From Hoeflea marina (lineage in GTDB: Bacteria; Pseudomonadota; Alphaproteobacteria; Rhizobiales; Rhizobiaceae): a stretch of DNA of 64,000 nucleotides. The translations under genes were made by a program, and so were the position numbers. Each line of letters starts with the position of its first letter. Positions within the stretch are counted from its first letter, which is position 1. The notes under the pieces were generated by a model. It searched no databases, was not told where the DNA came from, and saw only the letters and a list, made by a program, of their open reading frames with translations. The stretch spans positions 124,001-188,000 of the forward strand of contig NZ_QGTR01000005.1 of the NCBI RefSeq assembly GCF_003182275.1. The letters are read 5' to 3'. This document shows, piece after piece, positions 1 to 10,688 of the stretch.

Positions 1-1
1 C

Positions 2-163
2 GGCCCGATCGCCATGCCGGAGGACGCCCGCTATGTCCTCGATCATTGCCACGGCTGCCACGGCTTCTACGGCGCAAGTTCGATGGAGCGGCTTCCCGTC
101 GAGGTTGCCATCGCGCAGCAGGTGCGGGACTTCAAGGCGCTCAGGACCGGCCGCAAGAGCTGA
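2..163 (+). CDS. C-terminal end of a TIM-barrel phosphoenolpyruvate hydrolase-like protein (partial)
   Basis: Only the last 53 residues are in the window; the gene begins upstream. The visible tail contains [12 protein letters not shown] followed by a helix rich in A, Q, V and F, ending RTGRKS. This resembles the C-terminus of the phosphoenolpyruvate hydrolase-like / TIM-barrel family (distant PEP mutase relatives), often found beside a Tm-1-like ATP-binding protein. The frame is open from the first base to the TGA. The cupin gene follows after 23 bp, so the two may be co-transcribed. The family call rests on a short stretch and the substrate cannot be inferred. Confidence 0.55.
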   Translation, partial: GPIAMPEDARYVLDHCHGCHGFYGASSMERLPVEVAIAQQVRDFKALRTGRKS

Positions 164-186
164 CACAACCCAGGAGGAATCGTTTC

Positions 187-603
187 ATGACCAAGTCGTC
201 ACCCTATTTCATCCGCCCCGAAACCGTCTCCGGCTTCGGCTTCGACTGGGGACAGCTGACGCTCACCGTCGGGCCAGAGGTCAACGGCGCAGAGCGCTTT
301 TCGGGCGGCATCGTTGATGTCGCCCCCGGCGGCGGCCATGCGCGCCACAATCATCCCGGGGCAGAGGAGATCATCCTGGTGATGTCCGGCACCGGCGAGC
401 AGATGGTCGAGGACGAAGATGGCAATCCGGTCACCCAGCAGGTGGGTGCGGGCTGCACCATCTATGTTCCGGAAAGCCGGTTTCACTCGACACTGAACAC
501 CGGCGACACGCCGATGCAGCTTTTCGTCGTCTATTCGCCCGCCGGACCGGAACAGGCGCTGCGCGAGCTGCCGGATTTCCGCCTGCTCCCGCCCGGCGCC
601 TGA
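187..603 (+). CDS. Small cupin-domain protein
   Basis: The product is 138 residues and a single cupin_2 beta-barrel. The first cupin motif is visible as PGGGHARHNHPGAEEIILVMSGTGE (about residues 50-75), with histidine and glutamate metal ligands. The second is weaker, around YVPESRFHSTLNTG. The start is fixed by an AGGAGG ribosome-binding site at 171-176, 10 bp before the ATG; longer in-frame starts would run into the preceding gene. Single cupins of this size include sugar isomerases, dioxygenases and ligand-binding proteins, so no substrate is assigned. It follows the TIM-barrel gene on the same strand and may share its pathway. Confidence 0.7.
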   Translation: MTKSSPYFIRPETVSGFGFDWGQLTLTVGPEVNGAERFSGGIVDVAPGGGHARHNHPGAEEIILVMSGTGEQMVEDEDGNPVTQQVGAGCTIYVPESRFHSTLNTGDTPMQLFVVYSPAGPEQALRELPDFRLLPPGA

Positions 604-609
604 AGCGCC

Positions 610-642
610 GGCACGGCGCGTACGTCAGGAGCGCGCCGTGCC
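610..642. terminator. Hairpin between convergent genes
   Basis: An 11-bp perfect stem (GGCACGGCGCG at 610-620 pairing with 632-642) has an 11-nt loop. It lies just after the cupin stop codon and overlaps the stop codon of the convergent M24 peptidase gene. There is no T tract on either strand, so it may act as a rho-assisted or mRNA-protecting 3' hairpin rather than a classical intrinsic terminator. Confidence 0.5.
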
Positions 643-1821
643 GCCGCGGTTCCAGCCGCGGTGACGGTCGCCGAACATCTCGTAGCCATCGGCGGTGACT
701 GCCAGGGTGTCCTCGAGCTTGATGAAGCCGCGCCGCGGATGCAGCATCGTCGTTTCCACCGACAGCACCATGCCGGTTTCGAGCATGCGCCCGGCGTCGC
801 TCCCCTCATAGGCAACCGGATGGTTGGTCATCAGGAACGGCGTCTCGTGGGTGATCAGCCCCATGCCATGGGCGAAGAAGTCCGTGAACGCCGCGCCCGG
901 CGAGGATTTCAGCTTCTCCTGGCCGGCCTTGATCAGGTCGCCGCCGGCTGCGCCGGCGCGGACCCGGGAGAAGGCCGCCTGCTGCACCGCATCGATCTCG
1001 GCAAGAAGGTCCTCAAGCTCGGCATCGGGCTCGCCGAGAATGCCCATGCGGCACAGATCGCCGATATAGCCATGGTAATTGCCGCCCGAATCGATCGACA
1101 GCACCTCGCCTTTCGACCAGCTCTGCGACGAGGTGGCGCGGTTGTGGCTCGAACCCAGCGTCAGCAGGCAGTATTCGAAGTTCAGCCCGCGATTGGTCTC
1201 TTCGCGCCTGAGCTGCTCGATGATCCGCGCCTTCGTCCATCCCTCGTCGGCCATGGCGATCGTGGCCATCATCGAGTCGGTGATCAGCTCCGAGGCCGTG
1301 CGCAATTGTGCCAGTTCCTCCGGCGTCTTGATCGCGCGCATCTCCTCAAGCATGTGGGTGGCGTCGACCAGCGTGGCGCCGGGCAGGTCGCGGATCAGGA
1401 TGCTGTAGGCATCCGACGGCAGGAAACCCGGCTCGAAGCCGATGCGCGCGTGACCGGCGCCGATTTTCTTGATCTGTGCCACCGCCAGCCGCGCAGCATC
1501 CGGGCTGCCCCAGGTCGCCGGCTGCACATCGGGCATCCAGAACGGCCGATTGGCGTGCTCGCCACCCTCCATCTTGTTGCCGATATAGCAGGTCCGCTCC
1601 GGCTGCCCCTTCTGGTAGACGATCACCGGCAGGTAGCGGCTGTGCCCGATGGCGTCCATCGCCGCGAAGAAGATGAACCTGTAGCCCCCCATCAGATATT
1701 GGTTGTTGTGCTTGGACGTCACCAGCAGCACGTCGATGCCGGCCTCGTCCATCAGCCGGTCGATGCGGGCAAGATCCGGGGCCTTCAGGCCGCCGCCGCT
1801 TTGCGAATGCGAGATATCCAT
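625..1821 (-). CDS. M24-family metallopeptidase (Xaa-Pro aminopeptidase / creatinase-like)
   Basis: The protein is about 398 residues: an N-terminal creatinase-type domain, then a pita-bread M24 catalytic domain. The metal ligands are visible in order: the aspartates around IDSGGNYHGYIGDLC, the histidine in FAHGMGLITHE, and the glutamates in SVETTM and IKLEDT. The family includes aminopeptidase P, prolidases, creatinase and ectoine hydrolase (DoeA), so the substrate is uncertain. A GGAGG at 1833-1837 precedes the ATG at 1821 by 11 bp. An upstream ATG at 1839 overlaps that site and lacks its own, so the shorter start is preferred. It lies downstream of hutC on the same strand, separated by a 3' repeat, and is probably a separate unit. 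Confidence 0.8.
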   Translation of the reverse strand: MDISHSQSGGGLKAPDLARIDRLMDEAGIDVLLVTSKHNNQYLMGGYRFIFFAAMDAIGHSRYLPVIVYQKGQPERTCYIGNKMEGGEHANRPFWMPDVQPATWGSPDAARLAVAQIKKIGAGHARIGFEPGFLPSDAYSILIRDLPGATLVDATHMLEEMRAIKTPEELAQLRTASELITDSMMATIAMADEGWTKARIIEQLRREETNRGLNFEYCLLTLGSSHNRATSSQSWSKGEVLSIDSGGNYHGYIGDLCRMGILGEPDAELEDLLAEIDAVQQAAFSRVRAGAAGGDLIKAGQEKLKSSPGAAFTDFFAHGMGLITHETPFLMTNHPVAYEGSDAGRMLETGMVLSVETTMLHPRRGFIKLEDTLAVTADGYEMFGDRHRGWNRGGTARS

Positions 1822-1926
1822 CTGAGCCCAATCCTCCATCAGGTGATGCGACGGTCATCAAACACCTCCATGCAGCGGAAGCCAAGCGCGGGACGAAAGA
1901 ATCTTGAGGATGCCCAATCAGGTCGC

Positions 1927-2019
1927 CTAAATGCAAATTCACGCGAGCTGCTTGGGCTCCTTCTTGTTGTGCATGTCGTGAACCGCAACCGCGGCACACC
2001 GTCGGGCGACCTGCATTAG
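1927..2019 (+). repeat. Copy 1 of a rhizobial-type 3' intergenic repeat
   Basis: This stretch matches the sequence at 49616-49721 along most of its length. Both copies have a CTAAA start, TTCACGCGA, a TTGTT-containing spacer, CATGTCGTG, and GGGCGACxTGCATTAG at the end. Copy 1 lacks the left arm of the long hairpin present in copy 2 and has a degraded second hairpin (CATGTCG at 1972-1978 against CGACCTG at 2007-2013). Its last bases, read on the minus strand, supply the TAA stop of hutC, exactly as copy 2 does for rpoH2. The most economical view is a mobile or duplicated 3' element that now ends mRNAs. Confidence 0.75.
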
Positions 2020-2798
2020 GAGAGCGCCTGCCCCGATGGCGTGAACCGCGCGATCAGGCCATGCCGGTCGCCGGGATAGGTGAAACGCACATGGGTCAGC
2101 GGACCGGCATTGCTCCAGGTCCGCCGCTCGACGATCAGGCAGGCGGCGCCTGATTCGATGCCGAGCAGCCCCGCCTCGCGGGGGCCGGCGCCGACGGCCC
2201 GGATCCTGTGTTCCGCCATGCTCCACGGCACCTGATTGAGCATCCAGGCTCCGGCCGTGGTCGCCGCGAAATCCGCCTGCGCGGCGTCCGGAACATTGGC
2301 CAGGCTGATGATCCGCTCCTCGAGGCAGAAGGGCCGCGCGCCTGCCCTGTGCAGGCTGACCACGTCGATGACGGCGGAGGATTTCGGCAGGTCCAGCCGC
2401 CGCATGTCTTCGGCTCCCGCCCTGCGACGCTCGCGGCTGACGACGCTGTGGGAATGGGTCAGGTTGAGCGACGCCACCTCGTCGGCGATGTCGTGGATGT
2501 CGAGAACGGCCGACTGCGCCTGCGGCTGGATGACGAAGCTGCCGGATTTCTTGCGCCGCTCGATCAACCCCGCATCGGCGAGCCGTGTCATGACCTTGTT
2601 GACAGTCATCCGCGAGCAGCCATACAGCGCCGCCAGGTCGACCTCGAAGGGAATCCGGTGTCCCGGGGGCCATTCGCCGGACAGGATGCGGCCCTCGATT
2701 TCACCGAGGATGCGCTGGTGCAGCGTCGCTTCCTTCGGATGCGGCTCCCCCGTCGCAACCGGCTCCTGCCCACCGGCATCGCGCCGCATGTCGGTCAT
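2016..2798 (-). CDS. hutC: Histidine utilization repressor HutC (GntR family)
   Basis: The product is 260 residues: an N-terminal GntR winged helix (about residues 25-95, with LAALYGCSRMTVNKVMTRLA as the DNA-contacting helices) and a C-terminal UTRA effector domain. Family knowledge says HutC represses hut genes and is released by urocanate. The start is the ATG overlapping the hutF stop (ATGA at 2795-2798), so hutF and hutC are translationally coupled. The frame stays open upstream to 3158 but that part is antisense-like shadow inside hutF. The stop codon lies in the repeat at 1927-2019. The palindrome at 4218-4229 is the likely operator. Confidence 0.92.
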   Translation of the reverse strand: MTDMRRDAGGQEPVATGEPHPKEATLHQRILGEIEGRILSGEWPPGHRIPFEVDLAALYGCSRMTVNKVMTRLADAGLIERRKKSGSFVIQPQAQSAVLDIHDIADEVASLNLTHSHSVVSRERRRAGAEDMRRLDLPKSSAVIDVVSLHRAGARPFCLEERIISLANVPDAAQADFAATTAGAWMLNQVPWSMAEHRIRAVGAGPREAGLLGIESGAACLIVERRTWSNAGPLTHVRFTYPGDRHGLIARFTPSGQALS

Positions 2799-4162
2799 GC
2801 GGAGGCAGCCAGCAACTGGCTCATCGCCGACTTGAACCGCCGGGTGATCGCCGTCCTGCGCACGTGCCGGCCATCCTCCACCAGTTTCACGCCGTTGACC
2901 CAGACGCAGTCGGGCCGGACACCGCCGGCAAACAGCCAGTGATCGAGGATCTGGTCGCCGGCGAGATACGGCACCGCCGAGACATCCAGAGCCACCAGGT
3001 CGGCCGCGCTGCCGACCGTGAGGCCCGCCGGTGCGGCCAGCGCCGCGCCGCCGCCCTCGAGTGCGCCATCGAACAGCCGGCGCGCCGTCGATCCGGACGG
3101 CGCGGCAATGACATTGCGCGCCCTGAGCGCGAGGCGCTGCGAGTATTCGAGCTGGCACAGTTCATCGGCCACCGAAATGCGGATGTTGGAATCGGATCCG
3201 ATGCCGAACCGGCCGCCCTCGCCGAGGAATTGCGGCGCCGCGAACACCCCGTCGCCCAGATTGGCTTCGGTCAGCGGACACAGGCCGGCAACCGCCCTGC
3301 GCCCCGCCATCCCGCCGACCTCCGCCGCGGTCATGTGGGTGGCGTGGATCAGGCACCAGTTCCCGTCGACCGGCGCATTGTCGATGAGCCATTCGACAGG
3401 CCGGGCACCGCTCCAGGCGATGCAGTCCTCGACTTCCTTGACCTGTTCGGCGACATGGATGTGCACCGGCCCGCCATCGGCGAGCGGCAGGATCCGCGCC
3501 AGTTCGTCGGGCGTCACTGCGCGCAGGCTGTGCGGCGCCACGCCGAGCCGGGCGCCGGGAAGCCGCACGAGGAGCGTGCGGCAGCTGTCCATCAGCGCCT
3601 CGAACTGGTCGAGCGAGTTGATGAACCGGCGCTGGCCGTCCGCCGGCGCGCCGCCGCCGAAACCGGAGTGGGCATAGAACACCGGCAGCAGCGTCAAGCC
3701 GATGCCCGCATCGCGGCTGGCCGCAGCGATGCGCTCGGCGAGTTCGGCGATGTTGGCATATGGCCTGCCGCTCTGGCCGTGATGCAGATAGTGGAATTCA
3801 CCGACACGCCCGAAGCCCGCTTCCAGCATCTCGATGTAGAGCTGCGCGGCGATTGCCTCGAGATGCTCCGGCGTCATCGCCAGCGCGAAGCGGTACATGG
3901 TCGTCCGCCAGCTCCAGAAGCTGTCCGCGGCCGGCCCGCGCACTTCCGCCAGCCCCGCCATGGCCCGTTGGAAGGCATGGCTGTGCAGGTTCGGCATCGC
4001 CGCGACGACCACGGCATGGCGGTCATCCCCGGCCTCGGCCGCCACGCCCGCCTCGATCCCGACGACGCGGCCGTCGCTGATCGCAATCCGCACATCCTGC
4101 CGCCAGCCCTCTGGCGTCAGCGCCGTTGCTGCGTGAAGCTGCGTCTTTGCGGATTCGGTCAT
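2795..4162 (-). CDS. hutF: Formimidoylglutamate deiminase HutF
   Basis: HutF hydrolyses N-formimidoyl-L-glutamate to N-formyl-L-glutamate and ammonia, the branch that requires HutG. The 455-residue protein is an amidohydrolase-fold deiminase. Metal-binding residues appear in PNLHSHAFQRA (HSH at residues 60-62), HIHVAEQ, LIHATHM and GIGSDSN, in family order. The ATG at 4162 gives the usual length; an in-frame start at 4213 would add 17 unconserved residues and overlap the operator region. The gene overlaps hutC by 4 bp and is divergent from hutI, sharing one 97-bp regulatory interval. Confidence 0.93.
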   Translation of the reverse strand: MTESAKTQLHAATALTPEGWRQDVRIAISDGRVVGIEAGVAAEAGDDRHAVVVAAMPNLHSHAFQRAMAGLAEVRGPAADSFWSWRTTMYRFALAMTPEHLEAIAAQLYIEMLEAGFGRVGEFHYLHHGQSGRPYANIAELAERIAAASRDAGIGLTLLPVFYAHSGFGGGAPADGQRRFINSLDQFEALMDSCRTLLVRLPGARLGVAPHSLRAVTPDELARILPLADGGPVHIHVAEQVKEVEDCIAWSGARPVEWLIDNAPVDGNWCLIHATHMTAAEVGGMAGRRAVAGLCPLTEANLGDGVFAAPQFLGEGGRFGIGSDSNIRISVADELCQLEYSQRLALRARNVIAAPSGSTARRLFDGALEGGGAALAAPAGLTVGSAADLVALDVSAVPYLAGDQILDHWLFAGGVRPDCVWVNGVKLVEDGRHVRRTAITRRFKSAMSQLLAASA

Positions 4163-4217
4163 CAGGCTTGGTCTCCGGTGCGCGGCGGGCAAAATACTGC
4201 ATTGCCAATTCACTATT

Positions 4218-4229
4218 ATGTATATACAT
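4218..4229. promoter_or_regulatory. Palindromic operator, probably for HutC
   Basis: ATGTATATACAT is a perfect 12-bp palindrome in the 97-bp interval between the divergent hutF and hutI starts. Known HutC operators have a TGTATATACA-like core, which is contained here. The position, 31 bp before the hutI ATG and 56 bp before the hutF ATG, would let one site control both arms. Binding is inferred from sequence and context. Confidence 0.75.
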
Positions 4230-4259
4230 GTTCATGTCTGACTGAAAGGCATATCATCC

Positions 4260-5549
4260 ATGACAGCAGACATTTTTTCGAGCCGCGCATCAAGCGCCCC
4301 GCCTCGCCTCTGGCGCAACGCCCGGCTTGCCACGCTCGCCGCCGGCCTTTCCGGGCTGGGCGTCATAGAGGCCGGCGCCGTGCTGGTCCGTGACGGCCGA
4401 ATCGTCTTTGCCGGCCGCGAGGCCGATCTCGACCGGGCGCTCGCCGCCGGCGCGGAGACCATCGACGTCGAGGGACGCTGGATCACCCCCGGGCTCATCG
4501 ACTGCCACACCCACATCGTCTATGGCGGCAACCGCGCCAACGAATTCGAGATGCGGCTCAACGGCGCCTCCTACGAGGAAGTGGCGCGTGCCGGCGGCGG
4601 CATCGTCTCTTCCGTAAGGGCGACATCGGCCCTGTCGGTCGACGGCCTGGTCCGGGCCTCGCTGCCGCGTCTCGACACGTTGCTCGCCGAAGGCGTCACC
4701 ACCATCGAGATCAAGTCCGGCTACGGCCTCGCCATCGAGCCGGAACTCGACATGTTGCGCGCCGCCCGGATGCTGGGTCGGGAACGGGCCGTGCGTGTCC
4801 GCACCAGCTTCCTCGGCGCCCACGCAGCACCCGTCGCCTATCGCGGCCGAAATGGCGACTACATCACGGACGTGGTGCTGCCTGCACTGGAGGCCTCCCG
4901 CTCCGAAGGCCTTGCCGACGCCGTTGACGGCTTCTGCGAGGGCATTGCCTTTTCCCCCGAGGAGATGGCCCGCGTCTTCGACGCCGCCGTCCGGCTGGGC
5001 CTGCCGGTCAAGCTGCATGCCGATCAGTTGTCCAATCTCCACGGCGCCGCCCTCGCCGCATCCTATGGCGCGCTGTCGGCGGATCATCTCGAATACACCG
5101 ACGAAGCCGGGGTTGCCGCCATGGCCGCTGCCGGTTCGGTGGCCGTGCTGCTGCCCGGCGCCTTCTACGCCATCAATGAGACCCGCAAGCCGCCCGTCGA
5201 TCTGTTCCGCAGCCACAATGTGCCGATGGCCGTGGCCACCGACTGCAATCCGGGCACCTCGCCGCTGAGCTCGCTCCTCTTGACCATGAACATGTCGGCG
5301 ACCCTGTTCCGCCTGACCGTCGAGGAATGCATCACCGGCGTCACCCGCAATGCGGCCCGCGCGCTCGGCCTGTCGGACGAAACGGGGACGCTGGAAGCGG
5401 GGAAGTGCGCCGACCTCGCCATCTGGGACATCGAGAGCCCGGCCGAGCTGGTCTACCGCATCGGCTTCAATCCGCTGTTCGCCCGCGTCGCCGCCGGCCA
5501 TGCTCAGTTCCGTCAACCATCCATAACCCCGGGGAACCCCATCCGATGA
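4260..5549 (+). CDS. hutI: Imidazolonepropionase HutI
   Basis: HutI opens the ring of 4-imidazolone-5-propionate to give N-formimidoylglutamate. The 429-residue protein is a cytosolic amidohydrolase of the usual length. HTH in [10 protein letters not shown] (residues 83-85), the histidine in LHADQLSN and [10 protein letters not shown], which carries the metal-binding aspartate, match the family. The ATG at 4260 is the first start after the operator. The stop overlaps the hutH start (ATGA at 5546-5549), so translation is coupled. It is the first gene of hutIHGU. Confidence 0.95.
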   Translation: MTADIFSSRASSAPPRLWRNARLATLAAGLSGLGVIEAGAVLVRDGRIVFAGREADLDRALAAGAETIDVEGRWITPGLIDCHTHIVYGGNRANEFEMRLNGASYEEVARAGGGIVSSVRATSALSVDGLVRASLPRLDTLLAEGVTTIEIKSGYGLAIEPELDMLRAARMLGRERAVRVRTSFLGAHAAPVAYRGRNGDYITDVVLPALEASRSEGLADAVDGFCEGIAFSPEEMARVFDAAVRLGLPVKLHADQLSNLHGAALAASYGALSADHLEYTDEAGVAAMAAAGSVAVLLPGAFYAINETRKPPVDLFRSHNVPMAVATDCNPGTSPLSSLLLTMNMSATLFRLTVEECITGVTRNAARALGLSDETGTLEAGKCADLAIWDIESPAELVYRIGFNPLFARVAAGHAQFRQPSITPGNPIR

Positions 5550-7081
5550 CACTGATCCTGCGCCCCGGCTCGGTGACGCTTGCCGAGCTCGAGACCATCC
5601 ACTGGACCGGCGTGCCCGTGGTGCTCGACCGAAGCTTCGATGCGGGCATAGAGAAGGCCGCCGCCCGCATCGCCGAGATCGCCCGGGGCGACGACCCGGT
5701 CTACGGGATCAACACCGGCTTCGGCAAGCTGGCCTCGATCCGCATTGCCTCGGGCGATGTCGCCACGCTGCAGCGCAACCTGATCCTGTCGCACTGCTGC
5801 GGCGTGGGCCGGCCGCTCGCCGACAACATCGTCCGCCTGATCATGGCGCTGAAGCTGATCTCGCTTGGTCGTGGCGCCTCCGGCGTCCGTCTCGAGATCA
5901 TCCGCCTGATCGAGGCCATGCTCGACCGCGGCGTCATTCCGGTCATTCCGGAACAGGGCTCCGTCGGCGCCTCCGGCGACCTGGCGCCGCTCGCCCACAT
6001 GGCTGCCGCCATGACCGGCGAAGGCGAAGCCACCTTCGACGGCGAGCGGATGCCCGCGCGCGTCGCTCTGGACAAGGCGGGCCTGACGCCGGTGGTGCTC
6101 GCCGCCAAGGAAGGCCTGGCGCTGATCAACGGCACCCAGGTCTCCACCGCGCTGGCGCTGTCGGGACTGTTCCGCGCCCACCGCGCCGCGCAGGCGGCAC
6201 TCGTCACCGGTGCCATGTCCACCGACGCCGCGATGGGTTCCTCGGCGCCGTTCCATCCAGACATTCACAGCCTGCGCGGCCACAAGGGCCAGATCGACGC
6301 CGCCGCCGCCTTGCGCGGGCTGCTTGAGGGGTCGGTCATCCGCGACAGCCACATCACCGGCGACGAGCGGGTGCAGGACCCTTATTGCATCCGCTGCCAG
6401 CCGCAGGTCGACGGTGCCTGTCTTGACCTGCTGCGATCGGTCGCCCGCACGCTGGAGATCGAGGCCAACGCGGTCACCGACAACCCGCTGGTGCTTTCCG
6501 ACGACACGGTCGTGTCCGGCGGCAATTTCCACGCCGAGCCGGTGGCGCTCGCCGCCGACCAGATCGCCATCGCCATCTGCGAGATCGGCGCCATCGCCCA
6601 GCGCCGCGTCGCCCTGCTGGTCGATCCGGCTCTCTCCTATGGACTGCCCGCCTTTCTCGCCCGCAAGCCGGGCCTCAACTCCGGCATGATGATCGCAGAG
6701 GTGACCTCGGCGGCGCTGATGTCGGAAAACAAGCAGATGTCGCATCCGGCATCCGTGGATTCGACACCCACGTCCGCCAACCAGGAGGACCATGTCTCGA
6801 TGGCCTGCCACGGCGCCCGGCGGCTGTTGCGCATGGCGGACAATCTGTCGATGATCATCGCGATCGAGGCCATGACGGCGGCGCAGGGAATCGAATTCCG
6901 GGCGCCTCTCGTTACCAGCCCCGAACTGGTCGGAGCGCTTTCGGCCATCCGTGCCGTGGTTCCGACGCTGGATGAGGACCGCTACATGGCCGACGATCTG
7001 GAAGCGGCGGCCCTGCTCGTTGCGTCCGGCGCGCTTGCCGGCGCCATCTCGCCCGGAATCCTTCCAACCCTGGAGGCATGA
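5546..7081 (+). CDS. hutH: Histidine ammonia-lyase HutH
   Basis: HutH removes ammonia from L-histidine to form urocanate, the first step of the pathway. The 511-residue protein has the Ala-Ser-Gly triad (residues 142-144, in [14 protein letters not shown]) that cyclizes into the MIO cofactor. [10 protein letters not shown] near residue 53 and the QEDHVSM block are also typical. The start overlaps the hutI stop by 4 bp; the frame is open for about 220 bp upstream, but that part lies inside hutI. Its stop overlaps the hutG start. Confidence 0.96.
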   Translation: MTLILRPGSVTLAELETIHWTGVPVVLDRSFDAGIEKAAARIAEIARGDDPVYGINTGFGKLASIRIASGDVATLQRNLILSHCCGVGRPLADNIVRLIMALKLISLGRGASGVRLEIIRLIEAMLDRGVIPVIPEQGSVGASGDLAPLAHMAAAMTGEGEATFDGERMPARVALDKAGLTPVVLAAKEGLALINGTQVSTALALSGLFRAHRAAQAALVTGAMSTDAAMGSSAPFHPDIHSLRGHKGQIDAAAALRGLLEGSVIRDSHITGDERVQDPYCIRCQPQVDGACLDLLRSVARTLEIEANAVTDNPLVLSDDTVVSGGNFHAEPVALAADQIAIAICEIGAIAQRRVALLVDPALSYGLPAFLARKPGLNSGMMIAEVTSAALMSENKQMSHPASVDSTPTSANQEDHVSMACHGARRLLRMADNLSMIIAIEAMTAAQGIEFRAPLVTSPELVGALSAIRAVVPTLDEDRYMADDLEAAALLVASGALAGAISPGILPTLEA

Positions 7082-7904
7082 GCTTGCAGCCCTTCGAAAT
7101 CACCCGCGGCACATCGCCGGTCATTCTCGCCTTTCCCCACACCGGCACCCATGTGCCGGAAATGATGCTCCAGCAGCTCAATGCCAACGGACGGCTGCTC
7201 GCCGACACCGACTGGCATGTCGACAGGCTGTACGAAGGATTGCTGCCCGGGGCGACCTCGGTGCGCGCCACCTTCCACCGCTACGTGATCGACGCCAACC
7301 GCGATCCGGAAGGCATCAGCCTCTATCCGGGACAGAACACCACCGGGCTGGTGCCGCTGACCGATTTCGACGGCATGCCGATCTGGGACGAGCCCTCGAT
7401 CCCCGACGATGTCGCCATCGCGCAACGGCTGGAGCAGTACCACGCGCCCTACCACCGGGCGCTGGCGGCCGAGATCGAGCGCGTCCGCAAGCTGCACGGA
7501 ATTGCCGTGCTCTATGACTGCCACTCGATCCGCTCCGGCATCCCCTATCTGTTCAGCGGCAAACTGCCCGACTTCAACATCGGCACCGATACCGGCCGCT
7601 CCTGCGCGCCGGAGTTCGAGCGATCCACCGCCGAACTGACGGCGGCGGCCGCGGCAGACGGCTACACCTCGATCGCCAATGGCCGCTTCAAGGGCGGCTG
7701 GACCACCCGCCACTACGGCAGGCCCGAGACCGGCGTCCACGCCATCCAGATGGAGCTGGCGCAATCCACCTACATGGTCGAGGAAGCTCCGCCCTTCGCT
7801 CTCGACATGCCGAAGGCGCGCCGCTTGCGCGTCCATCTCAAAGCCATTCTCGAGCGCATCGAAGCAGTCGCGCTCGATCTCAAACACAGCCAGGGAGCCG
7901 CCCG

Positions 7905-7908
<4 letters not shown>
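7078..7908 (+). CDS. hutG: N-formylglutamate deformylase HutG
   Basis: HutG hydrolyses N-formyl-L-glutamate to glutamate and formate, completing the HutF branch. The 276-residue protein belongs to the FGase/HutG-2 family: FPHTGTHVP near the N-terminus, DTDWHVD, DCHSIRS and a basic [13 protein letters not shown] segment. It overlaps hutH by 4 bp upstream and hutU by 4 bp downstream. Having both hutF and hutG shows that the five-step route, without formamide release, is encoded here. Confidence 0.93.
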
Positions 7909-9584
<1,676 letters not shown>

Positions 9585-9601
9585 CACCCGCGCCCTGGGG
9601 C

Positions 9602-9631
9602 GGCCGGCGGGATCTTCGCCGCCCGCCGGCC
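9602..9631 (+). terminator. Hairpin at the end of hutIHGU
   Basis: A perfect 10-bp stem, GGCCGGCGGG (9602-9611) and CCCGCCGGCC (9622-9631), with a 10-nt loop starts 17 bp after the hutU stop. No T run follows, so it may be a weak or rho-aided terminator. The rest of the 177-bp gap to the next gene shows no other clear signal. Confidence 0.55.
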
Positions 9632-9761
9632 GGGCCCGTGCGCGGCGCAATCGCCGTCGGGCACGCTTGCCTGTTGACCTCGGGGGCCGCTCCATCCGAT
9701 ACAGATGCCTGCATGGCCGTGCCCGGCGCGGCCGACTGACCCTCTTGCAGGCGGATAGACA

Positions 9762-10643
9762 ATGACCCACTCAATCGCACTGATCGGCACCGGCCTGATG
9801 GGCGGCCCCATGGCCCGCCGGCTTCTCGGCGCCGGCATGCCGCTCAAGGTCTGGAACCGTGACGCCGGCAAGTCCGCGCCGCTGGCAGCTCTGGGGGCCG
9901 CGGTTTGCGCGACGCCGGCCGAAGCCGTCGCGGGTGCCGGCCATGTCATCACCATGCTGACCGACGGCGGCGCCGTCGGCGAGGCCCTGTTCGAGCGCGG
10001 CGTCGCCAGCGCGATGGGCCCGGGCGCGACGCTGATCGACATGAGCTCGATCAAGCCGTCCGAAGCCCGTGCGCACGCCGAACGTCTGGCCGAAACCGGC
10101 ATAGCCCATCTCGATGCGCCGGTCAGCGGCGGCACACGGGGTGCGGAAGCAGGAACGCTCGCCATCATGGTCGGAGGCGACGCGGCTGTCTTTGAAGCCG
10201 CCCTCTCTGTCTTCGCGCCGATGGGCCGCGCCACCCGCGTCGGCCCCACCGGCGCCGGGCAGCTGTCAAAGCTGGCAAACCAGGCCATTGTCGCCATCGC
10301 CATCGGCGCCGTCGCGGAGGCCACGCTGCTCGTGCGCGAGGGCGGCGGCGACCTTGCCGCCTTCCGCTCCGCGCTCGCCGGCGGCTTTGCCGATTCCACC
10401 ATCCTGCAGCAGCACGGCCGCCGCATGCAGGAGATGGATTTCGCCCCCGGCGGCCGGTCTTCGGTGCAGCTCAAGGATCTGGACAACGTGCTGGCGGAGG
10501 CCGGGCTTATCGGCGTGACCCTGCCGCTGGTTCAGGCCGTCCGCGACCGCTACGTTCGCATGATCGAGACCCACGACGGCGGCGATCTCGACCATTCGGC
10601 GCTGTTCCTCGACCTGCTCGCCCTCAACGGCCGCGATGCCTAG
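9762..10643 (+). CDS. NAD(P)-dependent beta-hydroxyacid dehydrogenase (3-hydroxyisobutyrate / tartronate semialdehyde reductase family)
   Basis: The protein is 293 residues. It has the Rossmann motif GTGLMGGPMARRLL at the N-terminus, the substrate-binding DAPVSGGTRGAEAGTL block near residue 120, and the catalytic lysine in GAGQLSKLANQ near residue 172, in the family arrangement. The family oxidizes or reduces short beta-hydroxyacids such as 3-hydroxyisobutyrate and tartronate semialdehyde/D-glycerate. Sequence alone does not choose between them and no pathway partner is adjacent. A bare 45-bp gap separates it from dxr, which may be co-transcribed. Confidence 0.8.
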   Translation: MTHSIALIGTGLMGGPMARRLLGAGMPLKVWNRDAGKSAPLAALGAAVCATPAEAVAGAGHVITMLTDGGAVGEALFERGVASAMGPGATLIDMSSIKPSEARAHAERLAETGIAHLDAPVSGGTRGAEAGTLAIMVGGDAAVFEAALSVFAPMGRATRVGPTGAGQLSKLANQAIVAIAIGAVAEATLLVREGGGDLAAFRSALAGGFADSTILQQHGRRMQEMDFAPGGRSSVQLKDLDNVLAEAGLIGVTLPLVQAVRDRYVRMIETHDGGDLDHSALFLDLLALNGRDA

Positions 10644-10688
10644 GTCCATGCAGCCCGCCAGCACCACCGGTCACGCCGGACGCCGCGC

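Noticed and set aside
661-2019. Long plus-strand open frame of 452 codons
   Set aside because: It is antisense to the M24 peptidase, which has intact catalytic motifs; the product is rich in His, Arg and Gln, typical of a shadow in GC-rich DNA.
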